From contig NZ_CYUO01000004.1 of the NCBI RefSeq assembly GCF_001407835.1, positions 262,739 through 326,738 of the forward strand: 64,000 bases of DNA. Reading direction: 5' to 3'. This DNA comes from Lagierella massiliensis. Lineage in GTDB: Bacteria > Bacillota > Clostridia > Tissierellales > Peptoniphilaceae. The position numbers were made by a program, and so were the translations under genes. Position 1 is the stretch's first letter, and each line of letters opens with the position of its first letter. A model generated the notes under the pieces. The model searched no databases and was not told the origin of the DNA. It saw nothing but the letters and a program-made list of their open reading frames with translations. Positions 1 through 7,160 of the stretch are shown here, piece after piece.

Positions 1-233
1 TTGTCTAAAAAGTCCTTTGCCCAGTCTACGTCAACGTAAACTCTTTTTTCTTCAACTACAGGTTGTATTTCAACACCTGTATTGTCATCTGCTTCTGTAG
101 CTTCTGTTTCTGTAGCTTCAGTTGCTTGTACACTTTCAGTAACATTTGTTTCTTTTGTTTCAGGCTTATTACAAGCTGTGAAAGTTAACGCCATCAATGC
201 TACAATCGCAAATAATTTAAAATATTTCTTCAA
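1..233 (-). CDS. Rhodanese-like lipoprotein, N-terminal part (cut by window edge)
   Basis: The reading frame on the minus strand starts at a TTG (231-233) behind an AAAGAAAGGA ribosome site. The only nearby ATG frame stops after eight codons, so TTG is the better start. The product begins with a basic stretch, a hydrophobic segment and the lipobox LTFTAC, followed by a Thr/Glu-rich linker typical of a lipoprotein spacer. The last visible residues (VYVDVDWAKDFLD) resemble the opening of a thiosulfate sulfurtransferase domain, which fits the rhodanese lipoproteins at 985 and 63421. The catalytic part lies outside the window, so the family is inferred. It is divergent from tpx. Confidence 0.6.
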   Translation of the reverse strand, partial: MKKYFKLFAIVALMALTFTACNKPETKETNVTESVQATEATETEATEADDNTGVEIQPVVEEKRVYVDVDWAKDFLD

Positions 234-383
234 ATAAATTCATCCTTTCTTTTTTTATTTAAATGGATTTTACCATACTTTATTGCACTTTGATATAAAA
301 GTATAAAAACAGAAAAAAGTTTTAGAATTAAGTGTAAGGGTATAAAAATAATGTTGAAAGTAAAAAACAAGGAGGTAATTTAT

Positions 384-884
384 ATGAAAAGAACTTTTGG
401 TGGTACACCAGTAACAATTGAAGGAGAAGAAGTAAAGGTTGGAGAAATGGCTCCAGAATTTAAAGCTATAAATAATGATCTATCTGTATACGATTCAAAG
501 GAAGATAGAGGTAAGATTGTAGTTTATTCTGTAATTCCATCAGTGGACACACCAGTTTGTAACATTCAAACAAGAACTTTTAATGAAAAGGTAGGAGAAC
601 TTGGTGATGGAGTTAAGGTTGTAACTATTTCTGTGGATTTACCTTTTGCACAACAAAGATATTGTGCAGCTGCAGGAATTGATAACATTGCAACTGTTTC
701 AGATTACAATGGACATGACTTTGGAAGAAAATATGGTTTTTTAATGAAAGAAAATATGTTGCTTGCAAGGGGAATTATCATAGTTGATAAGGATGGAAAG
801 ATAACTTATACAGAATATGTTCCTGAATCAGGAGATGCTGTAGATTTCGATAAGGCTTTTGAAGAAATAAAGAAATTAGCTTAA
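384..884 (+). CDS. tpx: Thiol peroxidase (atypical 2-Cys peroxiredoxin)
   Basis: Reduces hydrogen and alkyl peroxides in the cytoplasm using thioredoxin. The 166-residue length is normal for Tpx. The peroxidatic cysteine is Cys59 in DTPVCNIQT. The resolving cysteine is Cys94 in FAQQRYCAAAGI, the usual Tpx spacing. The ATG at 384 is chosen because AAGGAGG lies nine bases upstream; an ATG at 351 has no such site and would add a non-homologous tail. It stands alone between a divergent lipoprotein gene and a rhodanese lipoprotein, so the neighbourhood looks devoted to peroxide and sulfur stress. Confidence 0.93.
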   Translation: MKRTFGGTPVTIEGEEVKVGEMAPEFKAINNDLSVYDSKEDRGKIVVYSVIPSVDTPVCNIQTRTFNEKVGELGDGVKVVTISVDLPFAQQRYCAAAGIDNIATVSDYNGHDFGRKYGFLMKENMLLARGIIIVDKDGKITYTEYVPESGDAVDFDKAFEEIKKLA

Positions 885-917
885 TAAAAAAGAAATTTAT
901 AATAAGTTAAATAAGTA

Positions 918-960
918 TTGAGATTTTATTCATTTATGATATAATCATAAATGAATAAAA
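918..960 (+). promoter_or_regulatory. Promoter with a 17-bp perfect palindrome over its -10
   Basis: A TTGAGA (-35, 918-923) and a TATAAT (-10, 940-945) are separated by 16 bases. The segment 924-940 is the exact reverse complement of 944-960, with only ATA between the arms, so the palindrome covers the spacer, the -10 and the likely transcription start. No T tract follows on the plus strand, so an operator is more likely than a terminator for tpx. It would control the rhodanese lipoprotein at 985. The repressor is unknown. Confidence 0.6.
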
Positions 961-984
961 ATGAGAATTTAGGAGGCAAATTTA

Positions 985-1752
985 ATGGAATTTAAGAAAA
1001 TTGTATTAGGATTAGCAGTTGTTGCATCTTTAGGTTTAACAGCATGTAACAAACCAGCTACACCTAATGAAACAGCAGGAACACAAGCTCCAGCACAAAC
1101 TGAAACAGAACAAGAAACTGAAACACAACAAGCTGAAGCAGCAGAAATTAAAACTATGACAGGAGAAGAATTAGACGCAATTGAAGGTGACAACAAGAAG
1201 AAAGACGAAGTTGTTGTAGTTGACGTTAGACCATCAGAACAATATAAAGAAAAACACTTAAAACATGCTATTAACGTAACTCTTGATGAAATCAAGGCTG
1301 ATCCTGAAGTTTTATCTGAATACAAAGAAACTCCAATTATCCTATATTGCAACTCAGGTAAGATGAGTGGAGAAGCTGCTCAAATTTTAGCTGAAAATGG
1401 CTACAAAGACATTACTAATGCAGCTGGTGTTAAAGAATATGAATACCAAAACTTAGCAAAATACGAAAGTATTACAGCTAAGAAATTCTTAGAAATGAAA
1501 AATGATGCAACTGTAGTTGACGCTAGACCTGCAAAGGACTACGAAGAAGGACATATTGATGGCGCTGTTTCAGTTCCATTTGACGCAGTTGCAGATAATA
1601 TGGATAAGATTCCTGAAGGAAAACCAGTTATAGCTTATTGCTTCACAGGTAATAAGAGTAGTGAAGTAGCTACAGAACTTGCTGAAAAGGGCTACGAAGT
1701 ATACAACGTTCTTGAAGGAACCAAAGAATACGACTACGAATTAGTAAAATAG
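985..1752 (+). CDS. Two-domain rhodanese lipoprotein
   Basis: Predicted surface sulfurtransferase, anchored by a lipobox ending in Cys21 (SLGLTAC) and a Thr/Glu/Gln-rich spacer to about residue 55. Two rhodanese domains follow. The first (about 57-155) has DVRPSEQY and catalytic Cys122 in ILYCNSGKMSG. The second (about 160-255) has DARPAKDYEEGH and Cys219 in IAYCFTGNKSS. Both active-site loops keep the cysteine, so both may carry persulfide. The start follows TTAGGAGG. It ends at a strong terminator. A role in sulfide, thiosulfate or cyanide handling is inferred from family. Confidence 0.88.
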   Translation: MEFKKIVLGLAVVASLGLTACNKPATPNETAGTQAPAQTETEQETETQQAEAAEIKTMTGEELDAIEGDNKKKDEVVVVDVRPSEQYKEKHLKHAINVTLDEIKADPEVLSEYKETPIILYCNSGKMSGEAAQILAENGYKDITNAAGVKEYEYQNLAKYESITAKKFLEMKNDATVVDARPAKDYEEGHIDGAVSVPFDAVADNMDKIPEGKPVIAYCFTGNKSSEVATELAEKGYEVYNVLEGTKEYDYELVK

Positions 1753-1759
1753 TCTAATA

Positions 1760-1791
1760 TGGGGCTACTCCTTCTGGGGTAGCCTTTTTTT
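1760..1791 (+). terminator. Rho-independent terminator after the rhodanese gene
   Basis: GGCTACTCC, a four-base loop (TTCT) and GGGGTAGCC are followed by seven T residues. The T tract ends only a few bases before the ATG of the next gene at 1795. Confidence 0.88.
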
Positions 1792-1794
1792 ATA

Positions 1795-2424
1795 ATGAAA
1801 AAAGCGATAATTTTTTTTACAAGAGTTCCACTCCCTGGACTTACAAAGACAAGGCTTATAAAAGATTTTTCTTCACAAGAGGCATGTAGAATTCATGAGA
1901 TTATGCTAAAGTCTATTTTTAAAAGTATCAAAGAGACAAATGCAGATGTGTTCATATATATAAATCCAATTGAAAAAAAGGAAGTTCTTTTTGGCCTTAT
2001 AGGTGAGAACAATTACTATCCTCAGATAGGACAAAATTTAAATGAGAAGATGAAAAATGCAATCTTTGATGTGTTGGATTTAGGTTATGATAAAGTTATT
2101 TTACTTGGTTCAGACCTAATAGGAATAGATAGAGATTATTTGGAAAATGCCTTTGAAGTACTTCAGGATAAAGACATAGTTCTTGGACCTGTAGAAGATG
2201 GAGGTTACTGTCTAATAGGTATGAAGAAAAAAGAAAGTTCCCCCTTTGAAGAGATAAAGTCAAGTCATGGTAGGGTTTTGGAAAATTTAATTGGTAGAAT
2301 AGAAAGAGAAGATCTTACATATGGACTTCTTAAAGAGATATTTGATGTTGACGAAATAGATGACTTTTTTAAAGTTACAGGAAATAAAAAGGATATTGAT
2401 GAATTTGAAAGGAGAGTAAAATGA
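1795..2424 (+). CDS. TIGR04282-type glycosyltransferase (DUF2064), arsenosugar-cluster
   Basis: Soluble nucleotidyltransferase-fold glycosyltransferase. The N-terminal KKAIIFFTRVPLPGLTKTRL matches the start of this family, followed by the LLGSDLIGI and LGPVEDGGYCLIG motifs of the GT-A core. Its 209 residues are normal. It is the first gene of an overlapping run that ends with arsS, and the next gene overlaps it by four bases (ATGA). No Shine-Dalgarno sequence precedes the ATG, which sits directly behind the upstream terminator. The sugar donor and acceptor are not evident. The family name comes from co-occurrence with ArsS. Confidence 0.82.
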   Translation: MKKAIIFFTRVPLPGLTKTRLIKDFSSQEACRIHEIMLKSIFKSIKETNADVFIYINPIEKKEVLFGLIGENNYYPQIGQNLNEKMKNAIFDVLDLGYDKVILLGSDLIGIDRDYLENAFEVLQDKDIVLGPVEDGGYCLIGMKKKESSPFEEIKSSHGRVLENLIGRIEREDLTYGLLKEIFDVDEIDDFFKVTGNKKDIDEFERRVK

Positions 2425-3137
2425 GCGAGAAAAAAATGACCAGTGCAAGTAAGAAACGTATAGCCTTAGTTATAGTAGTAGCTATATGTCTGCTTGTTTA
2501 CTTTTTTGTTCCAAGTGTAAATAGTGGTATTAATAGTGCAGTAAAGACACTTACAAAATTGGACTTAGATGGAGTTATTGAATATATTAGAGGATATGGC
2601 ACATACGCAGCAGTAATATCATTCTTATTAATGATTTTACAATCAATCATGTCTCCTATACCTGCATTCTTTATTACACTTGCAAACGCAGCTATTTTTG
2701 GATGGTGGAAGGGTGCTATATTATCTTGGTCATCTGCAATGGTTGGAGCGGCAATGTGTTTCTTTATTGCAAGAATTTTAGGTAGAGATGTAGTTGAAAA
2801 GATTGCAACAAAAACAGCTCTTGAATCAGTGGACGGATTCTTTGAAAGATATGGAAACTATACAATCCTTGTTTGTAGACTACTACCATTTGTTTCATTT
2901 GATGCAGTAAGTTATGCAGCAGGACTTACACCTATGGGATTCTGGAAGTTCTTTATTGCAACAGGTATTGGACAACTTCCTGCTACACTAATTTATTCAA
3001 AAGTTGGAGAACTAAGTGGATCTGCAAAGACTTTAGTAATAGGACTACTTTGTCTATTTGCATTATCTGTAATTATTTTTATGATTAAGAAGATATATAA
3101 TGAAAAGCAAGCAAAAAAATCTACAGAAGTTAAGTAA
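2421..3137 (+). CDS. TVP38/TMEM64 (DedA-like) membrane protein 1
   Basis: An integral membrane protein of about six segments. After a cytoplasmic basic start there is one helix near 15-30. The core SNARE-associated (VTT) domain has FITLANAAIFGWWKG, FFIARILGRDVVEK and a C-terminal LPATLIYSKVGEL. The 238-residue length is typical. It overlaps the upstream glycosyltransferase by four bases and the next TVP38 gene by 38 bases, so the genes are translationally linked. The substrate of this family is unsettled (lipid scrambling or selenite/organic ion passage have been proposed); here it likely moves an intermediate or product of the ArsS cluster. Confidence 0.85.
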   Translation: MSEKKMTSASKKRIALVIVVAICLLVYFFVPSVNSGINSAVKTLTKLDLDGVIEYIRGYGTYAAVISFLLMILQSIMSPIPAFFITLANAAIFGWWKGAILSWSSAMVGAAMCFFIARILGRDVVEKIATKTALESVDGFFERYGNYTILVCRLLPFVSFDAVSYAAGLTPMGFWKFFIATGIGQLPATLIYSKVGELSGSAKTLVIGLLCLFALSVIIFMIKKIYNEKQAKKSTEVK

Positions 3138-3762
3138 GATATTAATAACTGTACTGATAGTTGTTATATCATTTTTTGTAATTAAATATCTGCCTCTTGA
3201 AAGAGTCAGAAGCATAATACAAAGTGGAGGAGGGTTTGCCCCTTTCATTTACATCTTGCTATTTTCAATTTTACCAATTTTCTTCTTTCCAGTGCCGGTT
3301 TTAGCATTAGCAGCAGGACTTGCCTTTGGTGTTTGGAAGGGAAGTTTCTATACTGTTATAGGTGCATCTATAAACTGTATTTTAATGTATTTAATTGCGA
3401 AGTATATTGGCAAAGAACAGGTTGATAAGTATCTTGAGAAACATTTAAGTAAAGATGTTAAGGAAAGAATAGCATCAAAGGAAACTGATATAGGATTTTA
3501 TTTATTTGTACTGAGACTTACCCCAATTATTCCATATAATTTAATTAACTATATGTCAGGATTATTGGATATAGGTCTTAAAAAATATATAATAATTTCA
3601 ATACTTGGAATTATGCCAGGAACAGCGGTTTATTTAAATATGGGAGATAAGGCGATAAATTACAAATCGAAAGAATTTGTATTTTCTGTTATCTTCATGA
3701 TAGTTTTAGTAATATTATCTAACCTATTGACAAAATATTTAAAGAAAAAGGGAAAATTATGA
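3100..3762 (+). CDS. TVP38/TMEM64 (DedA-like) membrane protein 2
   Basis: A second TVP38-family protein, 220 residues, directly following and overlapping the first. It has an N-terminal helix (about 12-27), the conserved AAGLAFGVWKGSFYTVIGAS segment, YLIAKYIGKEQVDKYL, the RLTPIIPYNLINYMSG re-entrant motif and a final helix near the lysine-rich end. The two proteins are clearly divergent rather than a recent duplication. The start lies inside the preceding gene with a weak AAGAAG site, as expected for translational coupling. The function is presumably membrane transport within the same pathway. Confidence 0.83.
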   Translation: MKSKQKNLQKLSKILITVLIVVISFFVIKYLPLERVRSIIQSGGGFAPFIYILLFSILPIFFFPVPVLALAAGLAFGVWKGSFYTVIGASINCILMYLIAKYIGKEQVDKYLEKHLSKDVKERIASKETDIGFYLFVLRLTPIIPYNLINYMSGLLDIGLKKYIIISILGIMPGTAVYLNMGDKAINYKSKEFVFSVIFMIVLVILSNLLTKYLKKKGKL

Positions 3763-4427
3763 TTTCCATTATAGTACCTATATATAAAGATGAAGCAGCT
3801 TTGAAAAACTTTTTAGCTCAAAAACATAAACTAAAAGGAGACTATGAGCTGCTTTTTGTTATAACAGAAGAAGATGAAAATTTAATAGAAAAATATTCAG
3901 ATGAAAGAATACTTCTTGCTTCAAAGGGAAGAGCATTTCAAATGAATTATGGAGCAAAGAAGTCTGTTGGAGAAATTCTTTTATTTTTGCACGCTGACAG
4001 TATAATTGAAGACAATATACTTGATGAGGTTCAAAATGGCATAAAAATTAGCCCAGCAGGCTGCTTGAAAATATATTTTGACTTAGGCCATCCACTAATG
4101 AAGATATGCGGCTATATGTCCCGTTTTAGGGTAAGACGAAGAAACATAGCCTTTGGAGATCAGGGTATATTTTTAACAAGAGAGCTTTTTGAAAAAATCG
4201 GTGGATATAGGGAGATTCCCCTAATGGAAGACTATCAACTGTCCATGGACATAAAGGATTTAGGAATAAAGATTAGGCAGTGTAACTCGAAAATAATTAC
4301 AAGGTCAATTAGATATGAAAAGGGTGGCATGCTAAAGACTATGTATAAGATGCAAAAATATCAACACATGTATAGAAAGGGAGTAAGCCCTGAAGAGATT
4401 GCAGAAAGGTATAGGAATGTAAGATGA
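3759..4427 (+). CDS. TIGR04283-type family 2 glycosyltransferase
   Basis: GT-A fold glycosyltransferase. The start MISIIVPIYKDE is the usual family 2 opening. SKGRAFQMNYGA, the LHADS metal-binding DxS-like motif, FGDQGIF and the PLMEDYQLSMDIK acid motif are all present. The 222-residue length is typical. It overlaps both neighbours by four bases. TIGR04282 and TIGR04283 glycosyltransferases are recurrent partners of ArsS-type radical SAM enzymes, so it probably transfers a sugar in the same unknown biosynthesis. Confidence 0.85.
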   Translation: MISIIVPIYKDEAALKNFLAQKHKLKGDYELLFVITEEDENLIEKYSDERILLASKGRAFQMNYGAKKSVGEILLFLHADSIIEDNILDEVQNGIKISPAGCLKIYFDLGHPLMKICGYMSRFRVRRRNIAFGDQGIFLTRELFEKIGGYREIPLMEDYQLSMDIKDLGIKIRQCNSKIITRSIRYEKGGMLKTMYKMQKYQHMYRKGVSPEEIAERYRNVR

Positions 4428-5377
4428 GCTATTTAGATTATGTAAATGAAAAATGTATTGAATGTGGAAAATGTACAAAAAACTGTGATTTTTTAACTAA
4501 GTACCACTTAAATTTAAAAGACTATACTAAACGTGAAGATTTAAAATATCACTGCTTTTTATGTGGTGTGTGTAAACAGGTATGTCCTCTGGACCTTGAT
4601 GGTAGAAAGGTTTCAACTGAACTTAGAATGGGTGAAGAAAAAGGTTTTGGAATGATGAAATTTGAAAAATCCCCATACATATTTAGAAATAATTCTAAAA
4701 AGAAGAGTAAGACACTACTTTTTTTAGGATGTTCATTTCCCAGACAATATCCTGAAACTACAAAGGCATTAATCGATTTATTTATCCAAAATGGAATTGA
4801 TTTTTCTCTTGATTGTTGCGGGAAACCTGTTTATGAAACTGGAGATGAAAAGAGAATAAAAAAAGACAAGGATAGGCTTGAGGGTATTTTTAAAGAAAAG
4901 GGTATAGAAAAAATTGTAACAGCTTGCATGAACTGTTACTACTTCTTTAAGAAGCACTACGACATTGAAGTTGTTTCTATATATGAAGAGCTCAAAGAGC
5001 TTGGACTTGGCAAAAAAATAGAAGAAGAGAGAAATATCTTTATACCATGTCCCGACAGACAGACAAAAGAGGTGTTGGAACACATAAGATATTTTGTACC
5101 AAATCTAAAAACGCCATTTGAAAATGTGCAATGCTGTGGTCTTGGTGGACTTGCCCTTGGTACAGAGCGTGAACTTGCCGATGGATTCGTGGAAAAACTT
5201 AGGGAATATGACATACCAGTTACTACCTACTGTGCCAGCTGCTCTGGTAGATTTAGGAAAAATGAAATTAAATTAACTGGACATATTTTATGTGAGATAA
5301 TGGATGTAGAAGAAAGAGAAAGTTTAGGTTTCTTAAAAGGGAGTCTACAAATTAGAAATTATAGGAGGAATAGATGA
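4424..5377 (+). CDS. Fe-S oxidoreductase with two CCG (heterodisulfide reductase-like) domains
   Basis: A cytoplasmic electron-transfer protein of 317 residues. The N-terminal part binds two 4Fe-4S clusters: CIECGKCTKNC near residue 12 and CFLCGVCKQVC near 45. Two cysteine-rich CCG domains follow. The first has FLGCS...CCGKP and CMNC. The second has FIPCPD, VQCCGLGGLAL and TYCASCSG. This architecture is like HdrD/GlpC/LutA subunits. It overlaps its neighbours by four bases. It may donate electrons to the cluster's redox steps (radical SAM reduction or disulfide chemistry); the partner is inferred. Confidence 0.82.
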   Translation: MSYLDYVNEKCIECGKCTKNCDFLTKYHLNLKDYTKREDLKYHCFLCGVCKQVCPLDLDGRKVSTELRMGEEKGFGMMKFEKSPYIFRNNSKKKSKTLLFLGCSFPRQYPETTKALIDLFIQNGIDFSLDCCGKPVYETGDEKRIKKDKDRLEGIFKEKGIEKIVTACMNCYYFFKKHYDIEVVSIYEELKELGLGKKIEEERNIFIPCPDRQTKEVLEHIRYFVPNLKTPFENVQCCGLGGLALGTERELADGFVEKLREYDIPVTTYCASCSGRFRKNEIKLTGHILCEIMDVEERESLGFLKGSLQIRNYRRNR

Positions 5378-5808
5378 CAGCTACTGAATTTCAAAGAGAG
5401 ATGAGTTCAAAAGGATGTAACTGTGCTCAAATAGTATTTTCATATTTTGCAGAAAAAAACGGCCTTGATATTAATAAAGCACTTAAAATTACTTCTGCAT
5501 TTGGTGGAGGTATGGGAAAGGGAGATGTTTGTGGTGCTATAACAGGTGCATATATGGCCCTTGGACTAATCTATGGAAATGATTTAGAAAATAGCGACAG
5601 GTCTATTCTTAAGGAAAAAATAAAAGAGTTTGACTTGGAGTTTCAAAAGATATCAATGGAACGTCGCTGTGAAGATATTCTTGGAGTAAATGTTGGAGAC
5701 AAAGAAAAGGTTATGGAGTTTGCAAAGAAAAATCCAGATTTCAAGGCGATTTGTCCCAAACTCGTTATAAATAGCATAAATATTATAGAAAAATTGGAGG
5801 AAAAATAG
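5374..5808 (+). CDS. C_GCAxxG_C_C family redox protein
   Basis: A small cytoplasmic protein of 144 residues. It carries the signature cysteines of the family: GCNCAQIVF near residue 15, the glycine-rich AFGGGMGKGDVCGAITGAYMALG near 44-66, and later RRCEDILG and FKAICPKLV. The glycine of GCA is followed by GAITG here, a mild variant of the name-giving motif. It starts inside the end of the Fe-S protein with a good AGGAGG site and ends one base before the next gene. The function of the family is unknown; metal binding or redox chemistry is likely. Confidence 0.83.
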   Translation: MTATEFQREMSSKGCNCAQIVFSYFAEKNGLDINKALKITSAFGGGMGKGDVCGAITGAYMALGLIYGNDLENSDRSILKEKIKEFDLEFQKISMERRCEDILGVNVGDKEKVMEFAKKNPDFKAICPKLVINSINIIEKLEEK

Positions 5809-6147
5809 ATGAGAGATTATTTTGAGAGAAAAGACTTAGAAGATTTTAATAATGGAAAAATTGGGGAAAGTGGAAAAGAACTTTGGGATAGCTTCTTAAA
5901 GTACTATGGTCCTGTATTTGAAGAAGGCGCACTAACAACAAGAGAAAAAAATCTAATTGCCCTTGCAGTTGCCCACGCAGTTTCATGTCCTTACTGCATC
6001 GAAGCATATACAGTGGCGTCTTTAGAAAGTGGATACACTAAAGAACAAATGATGGAAGCGGTTCATGTTGCATCGGCAATAACAGGGGGAGCAACTCTTG
6101 CCCATGGAATTCAAATGTCAAAAATTGTGGATGAACTTGAGATTTAA
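5809..6147 (+). CDS. Arsenosugar-cluster peroxidase-like protein (CMD/AhpD fold)
   Basis: A 112-residue AhpD/carboxymuconolactone decarboxylase-like protein. The redox CxxC is Cys60-Cys63 (VSCPYCIEAYT), followed by the helix that usually supplies the AhpD-type histidine region (MEAVHVASAITGGATLAHG). In some relatives the CxxC contains selenocysteine; here both positions are TGT and TGC cysteine codons. It abuts the previous gene and shares one base with arsS. It is inferred to be a disulfide reductase or peroxidase partner of ArsS. Confidence 0.85.
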   Translation: MRDYFERKDLEDFNNGKIGESGKELWDSFLKYYGPVFEEGALTTREKNLIALAVAHAVSCPYCIEAYTVASLESGYTKEQMMEAVHVASAITGGATLAHGIQMSKIVDELEI

Positions 6148-7100
6148 TGGAAAAAAGAAACGAAAAATTAGGAATTGTAACCCCGTTTTTTGAAAGAGCC
6201 GGAGAACTTGTGGCAAACTCCACTCCATCTACCATGCAGATTAATCTAACAAGAATATGTAACCTTGCATGTAAACACTGCCACTTAAGCTGCAGTCCAA
6301 ATAGAACAGAAGATATGGACTTTGAAACAGCAAAGGCCTGTGTAGAAGTTTTTAAAAGAGAAGGATTCAAGGTGCTTGACTTAACTGGGGGAGCTCCAGA
6401 AATGTCAAAAGTTTTTAAATATCTAATAGAAGAGCTAAGGGACTGTGCGGAAAATATAATTGTAAGGACAAATTTATCAATCTATCTTGAAGATGGATAC
6501 GATTTAGAATTTTTAAAAGACAATAGAATTGAAATTTTTGCATCCCTTCCCTTTTACGAAAAGTCAAAGACTGACAGAGTTAGGGGAGAGGGTGTTTACG
6601 ACTCCAGTATAATAATATTGCAAAAGTTAAACCAGTTAGGATATGGAACAGAGCTTCCATTAAACTTAGTATACAATCCATCGGGAGCAATTTTACCAGG
6701 AAATCAAGAAGATTTAGAAAATGTATATAGATCCAAACTTAAAGAAGACTATGGAATAGTTTTTAGTAATCTATTTTCAATTACCAATATGCCCATAGGC
6801 CGCTTTAGAAACTGGCTTGAAAGATCAGGCAACTACGAAAGATATATGAAGAAGTTAGAATCTGCTTTTAATGACGAAGTAGTTGAAAACTTAATGTGCC
6901 TTGACACCATATCAGTGGATTGGGACGGTAGTATTTATGACTGTGACTTTAACCTAAGCCTTGGATTTAAATGCCAAGGACAGTTAAATATAAAAGAGAT
7001 ACCAGAAGGTTTTGACTTTAAGAGAAAAGTTATGACCGCAGATCACTGCTATGGATGTACAGCTGGAGCAGGGTCATCCTGAGGTGGTTCATTAAGCTAA
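6147..7100 (+). CDS. arsS: Radical SAM protein ArsS, selenoprotein with UGA read as Sec
   Basis: Radical SAM enzyme related to arsenosugar-biosynthesis ArsS. The cluster-binding cysteines are Cys38, Cys42 and Cys45 (RICNLACKHC), followed by Cys49. The core continues with LTGGAPEM and the Cys-rich C-terminal region (LMCLDTISVDWDGSIYDCDFN). The C-terminus reads HCYGCTAGAGSS, then TGA at 7080-7082, then GGSLS and a TAA stop at 7098-7100. Family members end in AGxGSSCGG or AGxGSSUGG, so the TGA sits exactly where Cys or Sec is expected, giving 317 residues with Sec312. A hairpin follows at a suitable distance. The frame is seen directly; Sec decoding is inferred from family knowledge. It is last in the 1795-7100 cluster. 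No arsM-like methyltransferase is in the window. Confidence 0.9.
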
Positions 7101-7115
7101 GTTTAGCAAAAAAGA
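7088..7115 (+). promoter_or_regulatory. SECIS-like hairpin downstream of the arsS UGA
   Basis: GCTA (7096-7099) and TAGC (7104-7107) close a loop AGTT. The loop starts about 18 bases after the UGA, within the 16-37 base range known for bacterial SECIS elements, and holds the G-U pair of bases typical of SelB-binding loops. TT/AA pairs beyond a small internal AA/AA loop may extend the stem. It overlaps the ArsS stop codon. The stem is short, so this is a candidate. Confidence 0.55.
7092..7107 (+). repeat. 16-bp direct repeat, left copy
   Basis: TTAAGCTAAGTTTAGC, identical to 10823-10838. The left copy encodes the last ArsS residues, its stop codon and the SECIS-like hairpin. The two copies bracket the tetR-to-amidohydrolase cassette. 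Confidence 0.85.
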
Positions 7116-7122
7116 TTTATAC

Positions 7123-7160
7123 AAATAGGTAGTAAAAATTAACTACCTATTTTTTATTTT
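7123..7160. terminator. Bidirectional terminator between arsS region and tetR
   Basis: AAATAGGTAGT and AACTACCTATTT pair around an AAAAATT loop and are followed by a T-rich tract. It lies between convergent genes and can stop transcription from both sides. Confidence 0.8.

Noticed and set aside
4778-5214. Antisense frames opposite the Fe-S protein gene
   Set aside because: They lack ribosome sites and contain Phe/Ser-rich random sequence; the sense gene has complete Fe-S and CCG motifs.
5986-6000. Possible selenocysteine in the CxxC of the AhpD-like protein
   Set aside because: Relatives can carry Sec here, but both positions are ordinary cysteine codons (TGT and TGC).
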